From the NCBI GenBank assembly GCA_900129675.1, contig FSRD01000001.1, positions 8,297,501 to 8,361,500 of the forward strand: DNA of 64,000 bases. The letters are read 5' to 3'. Of this stretch, positions 17,728-26,829 are shown piece after piece; within the stretch, counting starts at the first letter, position 1, and the number at the start of each line of letters is the position of its first letter. The notes beneath the pieces are model-generated. The model saw only the letters and a program-made list of their open reading frames with translations. It did not search any database and was not told where the DNA came from. Origin of the DNA: Bradyrhizobium erythrophlei (lineage in GTDB: Bacteria > Pseudomonadota > Alphaproteobacteria > Rhizobiales > Xanthobacteraceae). The translations under genes were made by a program, and so were the position numbers.

Positions 17728-18849
17728 ATGAATGTACGTTATCGGGTCGAATTGAGCCAAGCCGAACGCGGTGAGCTCACCGCGATGTTGAGCAAGGGCA
17801 AACGAGCCGCCCGCAAACTCAAGCGCGCCCAGATATTGCTGGCGGCCGATGCCGGCCGCAGCGATGAAGAGATTGCGCGCGCGGTGTCGGTGGGCGGTTC
17901 CACCGTGTACCGGACCAAGCGGCGCTTCGTGGAAGGCAATCTGGAACGGGCGCTGAGCGAGGATTCGCGTCCTGGGGCAGAGCGCAAGCTCACCGGCAAG
18001 GAGGAAGCCTTGCTGGTGGCAACGGCTTGCGCAAACCCTCCCGAGGGTCGCGCCCGCTGGACGCTGGAACTGCTGGCCGATGCCATGGTCAGGCTCACCG
18101 ATCACGACAGCCTGTCGAGCGAGACGGTACGCCGGCGGTTGGCCGAAAACGGTCTCAAACCCTGGCGCAAGGACATGTGGTGCATTCCAAAGGTCGATGG
18201 CGAATATGTCGCCCGCATGGAAGACGTGCTCGACCTCTATGCCGAAGCGCCCGATCCCCAGCGGCCGGTGGTCTGCTTCGACGAGAGCCCGGTCCAGCTC
18301 ATCGGCGAGGTGCGCCAACCGATTCCGGCCGAGCCGGGCCAGCTCGAACGCTACGATTGCGAGTATCGCCGCAACGGCACCGTCAATCTCTTCGTCTGCA
18401 TCGACGTGCATCGGCCATGGCGCAAGGTCAAGGTCACCGAGCGCCGGGCGGCAGAAGACTACGCCCACTGCATGCGCGAACTCGTCGATGTCCATTATCC
18501 CGAAGCCGCGTGCATCCGCGTCGTGCAGGACAATCTGTCAACCCACTCGGCCGGTGCCCTTTATGAGGCATTCGCACCTGCCGAAGCCCGGCGGATTCTG
18601 CGCCGCCTCGAGTTCCACTACACCCCCAAGCATGCCAGTTGGCTCAACATGGTCGAGATCGAGATCGGCGCGCTGCGCGGCCAGTGCCTGGACCGCAGAA
18701 TCGACGACCCAGACTGGCTCCGCCGCGAAATCGACGCATGGGAACGACAACGAAACGCCGCTGGCGCCCGCATCAGATGGATGTTCACAACCGAAAAAGC
18801 CCGCGCCAAAATGGGCCGCGCCTATCCCGTCACATCCAAAGAGTCATAA
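17728..18849 (+). CDS. IS630-family transposase (intact)
   Basis: The 373-aa DDE transposase begins with a helix-turn-helix region (residues about 25-60, SDEEIARAVSVGGSTVYRTK) and a second winged segment (about 90-150). The RNase H-like catalytic core follows, with Asp185 in VVCFDESPVQ, Asp268 in VVQDNLSTH and Glu310 in WLNMVEIE. These match the IS630/Tc1-mariner pattern. The start codon at 17728 follows AAGGAGG. As the only intact copy in this window, it could also mobilise copy 1 in trans. Confidence 0.95.
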   Translation: MNVRYRVELSQAERGELTAMLSKGKRAARKLKRAQILLAADAGRSDEEIARAVSVGGSTVYRTKRRFVEGNLERALSEDSRPGAERKLTGKEEALLVATACANPPEGRARWTLELLADAMVRLTDHDSLSSETVRRRLAENGLKPWRKDMWCIPKVDGEYVARMEDVLDLYAEAPDPQRPVVCFDESPVQLIGEVRQPIPAEPGQLERYDCEYRRNGTVNLFVCIDVHRPWRKVKVTERRAAEDYAHCMRELVDVHYPEAACIRVVQDNLSTHSAGALYEAFAPAEARRILRRLEFHYTPKHASWLNMVEIEIGALRGQCLDRRIDDPDWLRREIDAWERQRNAAGARIRWMFTTEKARAKMGRAYPVTSKES

Positions 18850-18896
18850 TCACTGTGGCGAGGTACTAGTTTGCATTGTGTAGGCTTCAAGAAAGC

Positions 18897-19454
18897 TTAC
18901 GTCGCCGCCGGCTTCTTCTTCGCCTTCGGCTTTGCCACTTTCGGCTGCACCACCGGCTCGGGGCCGCGCTCGATCGAGGTCAGCCGTCCGGCGGTGAAGG
19001 TATAGATTCCGGCGCGCTGGCCGTGCGAATAATTGATCACCGCCACCCGGTCGCCGCGGCCATTGTTCGACAGATTGACGCTGTCGGGCGCGCCGATGCC
19101 GCGCACCACGTCGCATTCGGTATGGCCGAGCGCCACGGTCCCCGACGTCGATGGCGCCGGTCCGCCGGCAGCCTGCGCATTGGCATCCGCCGCGCCCGGC
19201 GGAGGCGCCATGCCCGGACAGCCGCCGTCGGCGCTGACCAGATCCTCGGCCAGGACCGGCTTGTCGGGCGTGAGCGGCGGTGTTTCAATCGAGACGTTGC
19301 GTACGAACACCCGGCCGGAGCGTGAAAACCAGTCCGCATCCCGCGACAGGAGGTCGGATTGCAGCATTGCGGCCGTGCCCGAGCAGCCCGCCATCACGGG
19401 GGCAAGCACAAGCAACGCCAGCAGTGGTTTTCGCTTGGGTGTTCCGTCTCGCAC
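18897..19454 (-). CDS. Lipoprotein of unknown function
   Basis: The 185-aa protein has a lipobox (LAPVMAGC, Cys near residue 24) after a Lys/Arg start and hydrophobic core, so it should be a lipid-anchored envelope protein. The mature part includes GHTECDVVRGIGAPDSVNL and RVAVINYSHGQRAGIYTFTAGRLTSIE. That is a small beta-rich module seen in rhizobial hypothetical proteins. A Lys/Pro/Ala-rich tail ends it. IS630 copy 2 lies 28 bases past the stop, without touching the frame. Confidence 0.75.
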   Translation of the reverse strand: MRDGTPKRKPLLALLVLAPVMAGCSGTAAMLQSDLLSRDADWFSRSGRVFVRNVSIETPPLTPDKPVLAEDLVSADGGCPGMAPPPGAADANAQAAGGPAPSTSGTVALGHTECDVVRGIGAPDSVNLSNNGRGDRVAVINYSHGQRAGIYTFTAGRLTSIERGPEPVVQPKVAKPKAKKKPAAT

Positions 19455-19519
19455 GCTGAACCAGACTCCTGCCGCTGGAGCCAGTTCGGTTCAGGACCGA
19501 GGCTCCCGTCTTCTGTTCT

Positions 19520-19572
19520 ACCCGTATCCACCCCATCAGATTCGGGGCAGGTTTTCGCTCGAAAATGCTTTA
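19520..19572. repeat. Dispersed intergenic element sharing two blocks with 41144-41174
   Basis: The blocks acccgtatccac and ttcgctcgaaaatgcttta (19554-19572) recur at 41144-41155 (with one extra G) and, exactly, at 41156-41174. Here 22 extra bases separate the two blocks. Both copies lie outside or at the edge of genes. I take this as a short dispersed repeat; its copy number in the genome is unknown from this window. Confidence 0.55.
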
Positions 19573-19665
19573 ACTACTTGTCCGAACATCACTTTGCGGC
19601 ATGACCGTGGCTGCCCGCAAGGCCGGCGTCAGAAACCACAAATTATCATTAATTGCCAGATATCC

Positions 19666-20118
19666 CTATTGCCGCCGCTGCCAGCGGCCCCGCTCGTCGA
19701 CCTGCCAATACGTGACCTCGAACCCGCGCGCCTTGCAATCGGTCCAAACGCCGCGCGCGCCGGCCAGCGCCTCGGCGTCGTCGCCGTTGAACACCAGAAC
19801 CACCCGCTCGTAACTGTCGGAGTCGGCCGGCAACGCGGCATTGTCGATCAGGAACCTGACATTGGCCCGGTTCGGATTGCCCTCCTCGATCGAGAGGATG
19901 ATGGGCTGATCCTGCGCGTCGCCGGCGCGCCAGGTGGCGTGCGGCAAAAACGAATCGTCGCTGTAGGTCCACAGATGCGCGTCGAGCGCGTCGGTGCGCT
20001 CCTGCGACGTCGATTGCACGACGACGCGCCAGCCGCGCTCGATCGACTTTTCGAGCAAGGGCGGCAGCACGCTTTCGAGCGACATGTTCTGCAGATGATA
20101 GAACAGGACTTCCGTCAT
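19666..20118 (-). CDS. holC: DNA polymerase III chi subunit
   Basis: Chi belongs to the clamp-loader complex and contacts single-strand-binding protein. The 150-aa product shows the family features: MTEVLFYHLQNMSLESVLPP at the start, RGWRVVVQSTSQERTDALDAHLWTYSDDSFLPHA, and ERVVLVFNGDDAEALAGAR. The start is ATG 20118; the frame extends further upstream but into pepA. It begins ten bases after the pepA stop, so it is the second gene of a pepA-holC operon, a pairing common in proteobacteria. Confidence 0.93.
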   Translation of the reverse strand: MTEVLFYHLQNMSLESVLPPLLEKSIERGWRVVVQSTSQERTDALDAHLWTYSDDSFLPHATWRAGDAQDQPIILSIEEGNPNRANVRFLIDNAALPADSDSYERVVLVFNGDDAEALAGARGVWTDCKARGFEVTYWQVDERGRWQRRQ

Positions 20119-20128
20119 GCGATGGCGG

Positions 20129-21631
20129 CTACTTCGTGGTTTCGTAATACTCCGTGACCAGCCGCTCCAGCAGGCGAACGCCATAGCCCGACCCCCAGGA
20201 GTGGTTGATGTCGGTCTTCGGCGCCCCCATCGCGGTTCCCGCGATGTCGAGATGCGCCCATGGCGTGTCGTCGACGAAACGCTGCAGGAACTGGGCGGCC
20301 GTGATCGACCCGCCGTTGCGCACGCCGGCGTTCTTCACGTCGGCAAACTGCGAGTCGATCATCTTGTCGTATTCCGGGCCGAGCGGCATGCGCCAGACGC
20401 GCTCGCCGGTCTCGATCCCGACCTTGGTCAATCGCTCGGCGAGTTCATCGTTGTTGGAAAACAATCCGGCATGCTCGGTGCCGAGCGCCACCATGATCGC
20501 GCCGGTGAGGGTTGCGAGATCGACCATGAATTTCGGCTTGAACTTCTTCGCCACATACCAGAGCACGTCGGCCAGCACCAGGCGGCCTTCGGCGTCGGTG
20601 TTGATGATCTCGATGGTCTGCCCCGACATCGAGGTGACGATGTCGCCGGGACGCTGGGCGTTGCCATCGGGCATGTTCTCGACGAGGCCGATGGCGCCGA
20701 CCGCGTTGACTTTGGCCTTGCGCGCCGCGAGCGCATGCATCAGCCCGACCACGCAGGCGGCACCTCCCATGTCGCCCTTCATGTCCTCCATGTTGGCGGC
20801 GCCCTTGATGGAGATGCCGCCGGTATCGAAGCAAACGCCCTTGCCGACGAAAGCCACCGGCTGTTCGCCCTTCTTGCCGCCGTTCCAGCGCATGATCACG
20901 GTCCGGCCCGGCCGCGTCGAGCCCTGGGCGACCCCGAGCAGCGCGCCCATGCCGAGCTTGGTCATCGCCTTGACGTCGAGAATCTCGACGCCGACGCCGA
21001 CCTTCTTGAGCTGGCTCGCCCGGCGCGCGAACTCTTCCGGATACAGCACGTTCGGCGGCTCGTTGACGAGCTCGCGCGCGATGATCACGCCGTCGACGAT
21101 GTGCTGTTCCGGCGCGAACGCTTTTTTCGCGGCCGCGACGTCGCCAACCGCAATCGAAACGTCGGCGCGGACCGCGCCGTTCTCGCCGTCCTTCTTCTTG
21201 GTCTTGTAGCGATCGAATTTATAGGCGCGCAGCCGGATACCGGACGCGATCGCGGCCGCAGCATCCGGCTGCATCGCGCCGTCGGCGAGTTCCGCGATCA
21301 CGGTAACGGCATCGCTGCCGGCGTTCAGCTTGCCGGCGATGATGCCACCGAATTTGAGAAAATCCTTCTCCTTGATATCCGACGGCTTGCCGGTGCCGAC
21401 CACGATCAATCGCGGCGCCTTGATCCCCTCCGGCGCCAGAATATCGAGCGTGGATCCGCTCTTGCCCTTGAACGCGTTGGTGGCCGCCGCCCGCTTGATG
21501 GTGTCGGCCGCTTTTCCCAGCGCTTTCCGGGTCGTTGCGCCGGACTTCAACGTGTCGTCGCAAAACACCACCAGAATGCCGCGGGACGCGGCGGAAAACG
21601 GGACAAAGCCGACCTTGACGGCGTCGGACAT
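20129..21631 (-). CDS. pepA: Leucyl aminopeptidase (M17, cytosolic)
   Basis: This peptidase removes N-terminal residues from peptides using two metal ions. The 500-aa protein has the M17 active-site block VGKGVCFDTGGISIKGAANM followed by EDMKGDMGGAA, and the signature NTDAEGRLVLADVLWY. Together these supply the Lys, Asp and Glu ligands. The start ATG at 21631 (MSDAVKVGFVPF) is preferred because a GGAGG site lies about ten bases upstream. The frame itself extends to 21799. holC follows directly. Confidence 0.96.
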   Translation of the reverse strand: MSDAVKVGFVPFSAASRGILVVFCDDTLKSGATTRKALGKAADTIKRAAATNAFKGKSGSTLDILAPEGIKAPRLIVVGTGKPSDIKEKDFLKFGGIIAGKLNAGSDAVTVIAELADGAMQPDAAAAIASGIRLRAYKFDRYKTKKKDGENGAVRADVSIAVGDVAAAKKAFAPEQHIVDGVIIARELVNEPPNVLYPEEFARRASQLKKVGVGVEILDVKAMTKLGMGALLGVAQGSTRPGRTVIMRWNGGKKGEQPVAFVGKGVCFDTGGISIKGAANMEDMKGDMGGAACVVGLMHALAARKAKVNAVGAIGLVENMPDGNAQRPGDIVTSMSGQTIEIINTDAEGRLVLADVLWYVAKKFKPKFMVDLATLTGAIMVALGTEHAGLFSNNDELAERLTKVGIETGERVWRMPLGPEYDKMIDSQFADVKNAGVRNGGSITAAQFLQRFVDDTPWAHLDIAGTAMGAPKTDINHSWGSGYGVRLLERLVTEYYETTK

Positions 21632-22006
21632 AGGTAAATCCTCCAGGAATTCAGGGCTGCTTGCCGGGGCCGGATAGCGGCCCCGGGAACGCGACCAGAC
21701 AGGTGATAAGGTATTCGGAATGTTCTCTTTGGTGGTGGCCCAAATCGATCCGGGCCTCGGGTTTTGCTCACTATGACCTGTCTGGCGCCACGCTGCCAAG
21801 GCTGCCGTGGCCGAGAGGTCACATCAGCCGAATTATTAACCATATAGCAAGGGTGCCATGGCCCGGCCATTTTGTTGACGGATCAAAGGGATGCTAGTGA
21901 GAGAGTAGACGACTGGATGGTTAGGCGGCGCGACCAAAGGGGACCTCCTAACAAGGGTTGGTCGCATCGCATGTCCGGGGCGCAAGGTGGGATCGTGCGG
22001 TAGCCG
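21632..22006. other. Divergent pepA/lptF intergenic region with a 10-bp inverted repeat
   Basis: This 375-base spacer contains no credible gene. It holds the pepA ribosome-binding site at its left end. An inverted repeat, ccagacaggt (21695-21704) and acctgtctgg (21776-21785), is separated by 71 bases. It must contain promoters in both directions. No sigma-70 box was convincing enough to call. Confidence 0.5.
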
Positions 22007-23176
22007 ATGGGGTCGATCGACAAGTATATCTTCCGCACGACGCTGGCGTCGTTTGCGCTGGTCCTGGCCAGCCTGACGGGCGTGATCTGGATTACGCAGG
22101 CGTTGCGCGGCATCGACCTGATGACCAGCCAGGGCCAGACCATCATCACCTTTCTCGGCATCACCAGCCTGGTGATTCCGGCGCTGGTTCTGATCATCGC
22201 GCCGATCGCGCTGATGATCGCGATCTCGCACACGCTGAACAAGCTCGCCACCGACTCCGAAATCATCGTGATGAATGCCGCCGGCCTGTCGCCGTTCCGG
22301 CTGTTCCGCCCGTTCCTGTACGCCACCTGCGTGGTGGCGCTGATGGTCGCCTTCATCGCCTCCTATCTCGCCCCCGACGGCATGCGCCGGATCAAGCAAT
22401 GGGATGCCGAAATCACCGCCGACGTGCTGACCAACATCCTGCAGCCCGGACGATTCGCCCAACTCGACCAGAACCTGACGATTCGGATCCGCGAGCGTCT
22501 GCCCGGCGGCGTGCTCGGCGGCATCTTCGTCGACGACCGCCGCGATCCAAAAGAACGCGTCACCATCATCGCCGACCATGGCACGGTGATGAAGAACGGC
22601 AACGGATCGTACCTGATCCTCGAAGACGGCAATCTCGAACGGTTCGAGGCCGGCAAGCGCGACCCGGCGCTGGTGGCGTTCGGCCGCTATGCGTTCGACA
22701 TGTCGAAATTCTCGAATCAGGGCCGCGACGTCGCGCTCGGGATTCGCGAACGCTACCTCTGGGAATTGCTGTCGCCCGAGCCTGACGACCCGATCTATCA
22801 GCAATTGTCCGGCCAGTTCCGCGCCGAATTGCATGACCGCTTCATGTCGCCGGTCTATCCCTTCGCCTTCGCCGCGCTGACTTTCGCGTTTCTCGGCACC
22901 CCGCGCACCACGCGCCAGAGCCGCAATTTTTCGATCGGCGGCTCGATTCTCGCGGTGTTCGGCCTGCGCATGGCGGGATTCGCCTGCTCGGTCGTGACGG
23001 TGAAGACGCCGATCGCAGCACTGCTGCAATATTCGATGCTGGTCGCCGCGATCGCGATCGGGCTGTGGATGATTCTCGCCGGCGTCGTGGTCGAGCCGCC
23101 GGCCGCGCTGATCGAGGCCATCAACAGGTCGAACGCGCGCATCGCGCGATTGTTGGGACGACCGGCCACAGCATGA
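22007..23176 (+). CDS. lptF: LPS export ABC transporter permease LptF
   Basis: The 389-aa inner-membrane protein of the YjgP/YjgQ family extracts LPS from the inner membrane with LptG and the LptB ATPase. Membrane segments lie at about residues 13-35, 50-75 and 95-120, a periplasmic beta-jellyroll at about 130-270, and three more segments near the C-terminus. The start is ATG 22007 (MGSIDKYIFRTTLASF). Its TGA overlaps the ATG of lptG by four bases. Confidence 0.94.
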   Translation: MGSIDKYIFRTTLASFALVLASLTGVIWITQALRGIDLMTSQGQTIITFLGITSLVIPALVLIIAPIALMIAISHTLNKLATDSEIIVMNAAGLSPFRLFRPFLYATCVVALMVAFIASYLAPDGMRRIKQWDAEITADVLTNILQPGRFAQLDQNLTIRIRERLPGGVLGGIFVDDRRDPKERVTIIADHGTVMKNGNGSYLILEDGNLERFEAGKRDPALVAFGRYAFDMSKFSNQGRDVALGIRERYLWELLSPEPDDPIYQQLSGQFRAELHDRFMSPVYPFAFAALTFAFLGTPRTTRQSRNFSIGGSILAVFGLRMAGFACSVVTVKTPIAALLQYSMLVAAIAIGLWMILAGVVVEPPAALIEAINRSNARIARLLGRPATA

Positions 23177-24270
23177 GCATGATGACCAACACGCTCGGGC
23201 GATATTTCGCCGGCCGCTTCGTGATCGCGGCGGTGGGCGTGTTCGCCAGCATCTTCGTGCTGCTGGTGCTGGTCGATTACATCGAGATGGTGCGCAAGAC
23301 CTCGGGCCTGGTTTCGGCCTCCGCCATCACGGTGGCCGAGACGTCGCTTTTCCGGGTGCCGCAATTGCTGGAAAAGCTGATGCCGTTCTGCGTCCTGATC
23401 GGCGCGATGACCTGCTACCTCGCGCTGTCGCGGCGGCTCGAACTGGTGGTCGCGCGCGCCGCCGGCATTTCCGCCTGGCAGTTCATTGCGCCGGCGCTGG
23501 CAAGCTCGATCATCCTCGGCGTCGCGGCGACCACCGCCTATAACCCGATGTCGGCGAACCTGCGTGAGCTCTCCAAGCGGATGGAGGCCGAACTGTTCGG
23601 CTCGGCACCGGGCGGCGGCATCCAGGACGCGTCCGGCTTCTGGCTCAATCAGGTCAACAGCGAGGGCCATTCGATCATCAACGCCGCCCGCAGCGAGCAG
23701 CAGGGCGTCCGGCTGACCGGCCTGACCGTGTTCCGATTCGATCCTGATCTCCAGTTCAAGGAACGAATCGAAGCGCGCGAAGCGACGCTCGAAGACGGAC
23801 GCTGGGCCTTCAAATCGGTACGCCGATACTCCCTCGACAAGCCGCCGGTTGACCAGGACAATTTCTATCTCGCGACCACGCTGACCCCCGCCCAGGTCCG
23901 CAACAGCTTCTCCACCCCGGAGACTGTGTCCTTTTGGCAACTCCCGAGCTATATCCGGTCTTCCGAAAGCTCGGGCTTTGCGACCGCAGGCTACCGGCTG
24001 CAGTACCATAAGCTCATCGCACAGCCGTTTTTGCTGGCTGCGATGGTGATGCTGGCCGCTTCCGTCAGTCTTCGCTTCTTCCGGTTCGGTGGCGTGCAAA
24101 AGATGGTTTTGAGTGGCGTGGGCGCAGGCTTTCTGCTCTACGTTCTGTCGAAAGTTACTGAGGATTTGAGCAAGGCTGAGTTGATGCATCCCATCGCTGC
24201 CGCGTGGTTGCCCGTGTGCGTGGGCGGCCTCACCGGCTTTTTGGCCTTGCTGTACCAGGAGGACGGGTAG
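23173..24270 (+). CDS. lptG: LPS export ABC transporter permease LptG
   Basis: The 365-aa partner of LptF has the same six-segment, jellyroll-in-the-middle layout. LGRYFAGRFVIAAVGVFASI begins the first membrane span and VARAAGISAWQFIAPAL marks the cytoplasmic coupling loop. The start ATG 23173 overlaps the lptF stop (ATGA). Its own stop TAG (24268-24270) shares a base with the GTG start of lptD, so lptF, lptG and lptD are tightly coupled in translation. Confidence 0.94.
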   Translation: MSMMTNTLGRYFAGRFVIAAVGVFASIFVLLVLVDYIEMVRKTSGLVSASAITVAETSLFRVPQLLEKLMPFCVLIGAMTCYLALSRRLELVVARAAGISAWQFIAPALASSIILGVAATTAYNPMSANLRELSKRMEAELFGSAPGGGIQDASGFWLNQVNSEGHSIINAARSEQQGVRLTGLTVFRFDPDLQFKERIEAREATLEDGRWAFKSVRRYSLDKPPVDQDNFYLATTLTPAQVRNSFSTPETVSFWQLPSYIRSSESSGFATAGYRLQYHKLIAQPFLLAAMVMLAASVSLRFFRFGGVQKMVLSGVGAGFLLYVLSKVTEDLSKAELMHPIAAAWLPVCVGGLTGFLALLYQEDG

Positions 24271-26765
24271 TGGCCGTTGTCGCCGCCCTCCAGAGTCTGA
24301 CGCCTGCGTTCAGGCGGCGCACCCGCGTGCGCCGCTATCGGGACGGCTTGGGCGCGGTCAGCGGGCCCATGATCGCCCTGCTCCTCGGGTTCGCTCTGGC
24401 GGGCGCGATCGGCCTTGCGGCGACGACGCCTGCCAGCGCGCAAAGCTTCACCTACAACCCGCGACCGCCCAAGCCGACGCCACCGCCCGCCAAGAACGAC
24501 GGGCAGATGCTCGTGCAGGCCGTCGAGGTGGACTACGACTACAACAATTCGCGCGTGTCGGCGGTCGGCAACGTGCAGATGTTCTACAACGGCACGAGCG
24601 TCGAGGCCGACAAGGTCATCTACGACCAGAAGACCAAGCGCCTGCATGCCGAGGGCAACATCCGCATGACCGATGCGGAAGGCAAGGTCACCTACGCCAA
24701 CATCATGGATCTGAGCGACGACTACCGTGACGGTTTCGTCGATTCGCTCAGGGTCGACACCGCGGACGCGACCCGAATGGCGGCGACGCGCGCCGACCGC
24801 TCCAGCGGCAATTACACCGTGTTCGAAAACGGCGTCTATACTGCTTGCGCGCCCTGCAAGGACGATCCGAAAAAGCCGCCTTTGTGGCAGGTCAAGGGTG
24901 CGCGCATCATCCACGACCAGACCGACAAGATGCTGTACTTCGAGGACGCACAGCTCGAGTTCTTCGGCGTGCCGATGGCGTATCTGCCCTATTTCTCGAC
25001 GCCCGATCCGACCGTGAAGCGCAAGACCGGGTTCCTGATGCCGGCGATCAGCACGTACACGGCGTTCGGCTACGGTGTCGAAACCCCGTTCTACTGGGCG
25101 ATCGCGCCGGACTATGACGCCACCTTCAGTCCGCGCTTCACGACCCGGCAGGGTGTGCTGTTCCAGGGCGAGTTCCGCCAGCGCCTGATGGACGGCGCTT
25201 ATCAGATCCGCGCCTATGGCATCGATCAGCTCGATAAGAACGCGTTCATCGGCCAGCCCGGCGACCGCCAGTTCCGCGGCGGCGTCGAAAGCAAGGGCCA
25301 GTTTGCGCTGAACGACAAATGGACCTGGGGCTGGGACGGCGTGCTGCTGTCCGACTACTACTTCATGTCCGACTATCGCCTCGCCCAGTACAAGGATCCG
25401 CTCGGATCGTTCCTGAACCTGCCGACGGAAGCGATCTCGCAGCTTTATCTGACCGGCGTCGGCAATCGCAGCTTCTTCGACGCGCGCACGATCTATTACC
25501 TCAGCTTCTCCGGCAACCAGCAATTCGTTCCGGTGATCCATCCGGTCGTCGACTACTCCAACGTGATCAACAGTCCGATCTTCGGCGGAGAGTTCAGCTA
25601 CAAGACCAACTTCACCAGCCTGACGCGCGAAACCGCGGTGTTCGATCCGATCACGACGCTCGCGAACACCGCCAGCCTGTGCACGACGACGTCCGCCGAT
25701 CCACTGGCGCGGACACCGTCGCAATGTCTGTTGCGCGGCATGCCCGGCACCTACACGCGCTTAACCGCCGAGGCGCAATGGCGGAAATCGTTCACCGATC
25801 CCTTCGGAGAGATATGGACGCCGTTCGCGATCTTGCGCGCCGACGCCATCGACGCCTCGATTTCGAACCAGCCGGGCGTCTCGAATTTCCTCCCCGTCGG
25901 CGACACCCAGGCGCTGCGCGTGATGCCGACGGTGGGCCTCGAATACCGCTATCCCTTCATCAATGTTCAGCCCTGGGGCACCACCACGATCGAGCCGATC
26001 GCGCAGGTCATCATTCGTCCCAACGAAACCTACGCCGGCAAGATTCCGAACGAAGACGCCCAGAGCCTGGTGTTCGACGCCAGCAACCTGTTCTCGGTCG
26101 ACAAATTCTCCGGCTATGACCGCGTCGAAGGCGGCGGCCGCGCCAATGTCGGCGTGCAGGCGACCACGCAGTTCGATCGCGGTGGCAGCGTCAACGTGCT
26201 GTTCGGACAGTCCTACCAGCTGTTCGGCCTGAATTCATTCGCGGTGGCCGATATGACTAATACCGGCGTCGATTCCGGCCTGCAGAACTCGCAGTCCGAC
26301 TATGTCGCCCGCGTCAATTATTCGCCCAACCGCACCTACACGTTCAGCGTGCGTGCCCGCATGGATCAGGCGACCTGGCAGGTCAACCGCTTCGAGGCCG
26401 AGGGCCGTGCGACGTTCGACCGCTGGTCGGTCAGCATGATCTACGGCGATTATGCCGCGCAGCCGCAACTCGGCTACCTGACCCGCCGCGAAGGCATCCT
26501 CAGCAGCGCCTCGGTCAAGGTGGCATCGAACTGGGTGGTGTCGGGCTCGGCGCGCTGGGATCTTGAAGCCAACAAGATCAACCAATACGTCGTCGGAGCG
26601 GGCTATGTGGACGACTGTTTCGTGCTGGCCGCCAACTATGTCACCTCCTACAGCTATTCCGCCGGCTCCACGCCGCCGGTGCTCAGTCATGCGTTCATGC
26701 TGCAGATCGGCCTGCGGACCATTGCTACTTCGTCCTCAACGGCCGGCAGCACCGGCATTCAGTAA
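24270..26765 (+). CDS. lptD: LPS-assembly outer-membrane protein LptD
   Basis: LptD is the beta-barrel that inserts LPS into the outer leaflet. The product of 831 aa starts at GTG 24270, with AGGAGGA eight bases upstream. A signal sequence follows (hydrophobic IALLLGFALAGAIGLAA, cleavage near SAQS). The LptA/OstA-like jellyroll (about residues 75-200, with YDQKTKRLHAEGNIRMTDAE) precedes the LptD barrel domain to the end. Cysteines appear in the TACAPCKDD segment. It joins lptF-lptG upstream and surA downstream as an envelope-biogenesis block. Confidence 0.93.
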   Translation: MAVVAALQSLTPAFRRRTRVRRYRDGLGAVSGPMIALLLGFALAGAIGLAATTPASAQSFTYNPRPPKPTPPPAKNDGQMLVQAVEVDYDYNNSRVSAVGNVQMFYNGTSVEADKVIYDQKTKRLHAEGNIRMTDAEGKVTYANIMDLSDDYRDGFVDSLRVDTADATRMAATRADRSSGNYTVFENGVYTACAPCKDDPKKPPLWQVKGARIIHDQTDKMLYFEDAQLEFFGVPMAYLPYFSTPDPTVKRKTGFLMPAISTYTAFGYGVETPFYWAIAPDYDATFSPRFTTRQGVLFQGEFRQRLMDGAYQIRAYGIDQLDKNAFIGQPGDRQFRGGVESKGQFALNDKWTWGWDGVLLSDYYFMSDYRLAQYKDPLGSFLNLPTEAISQLYLTGVGNRSFFDARTIYYLSFSGNQQFVPVIHPVVDYSNVINSPIFGGEFSYKTNFTSLTRETAVFDPITTLANTASLCTTTSADPLARTPSQCLLRGMPGTYTRLTAEAQWRKSFTDPFGEIWTPFAILRADAIDASISNQPGVSNFLPVGDTQALRVMPTVGLEYRYPFINVQPWGTTTIEPIAQVIIRPNETYAGKIPNEDAQSLVFDASNLFSVDKFSGYDRVEGGGRANVGVQATTQFDRGGSVNVLFGQSYQLFGLNSFAVADMTNTGVDSGLQNSQSDYVARVNYSPNRTYTFSVRARMDQATWQVNRFEAEGRATFDRWSVSMIYGDYAAQPQLGYLTRREGILSSASVKVASNWVVSGSARWDLEANKINQYVVGAGYVDDCFVLAANYVTSYSYSAGSTPPVLSHAFMLQIGLRTIATSSSTAGSTGIQ

Positions 26766-26829
26766 CGCGCGTTGACCTTGCCGGAAAATACCCGCGGCAT
26801 CGCGGATGGAATGGGTTGATACGGCTGAC

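Larger units (their letters stand above)
17380..18866 (+). mobile_element. IS630-family insertion sequence, copy 2 (1487 bp, intact)
   Basis: The ends are the same 16-bp inverted repeats as in copy 1. TA duplications at 17378-17379 and 18867-18868 lie inside CTAG on both sides. The element carries the intact transposase and the divergent LexA-type gene. It has the same orientation as copy 1, 16 kb away, and is one base shorter because of the C-run difference. It sits between the hypothetical gene ending at 17047 and the lipoprotein gene ending at 18897, both on the minus strand. Confidence 0.95.
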
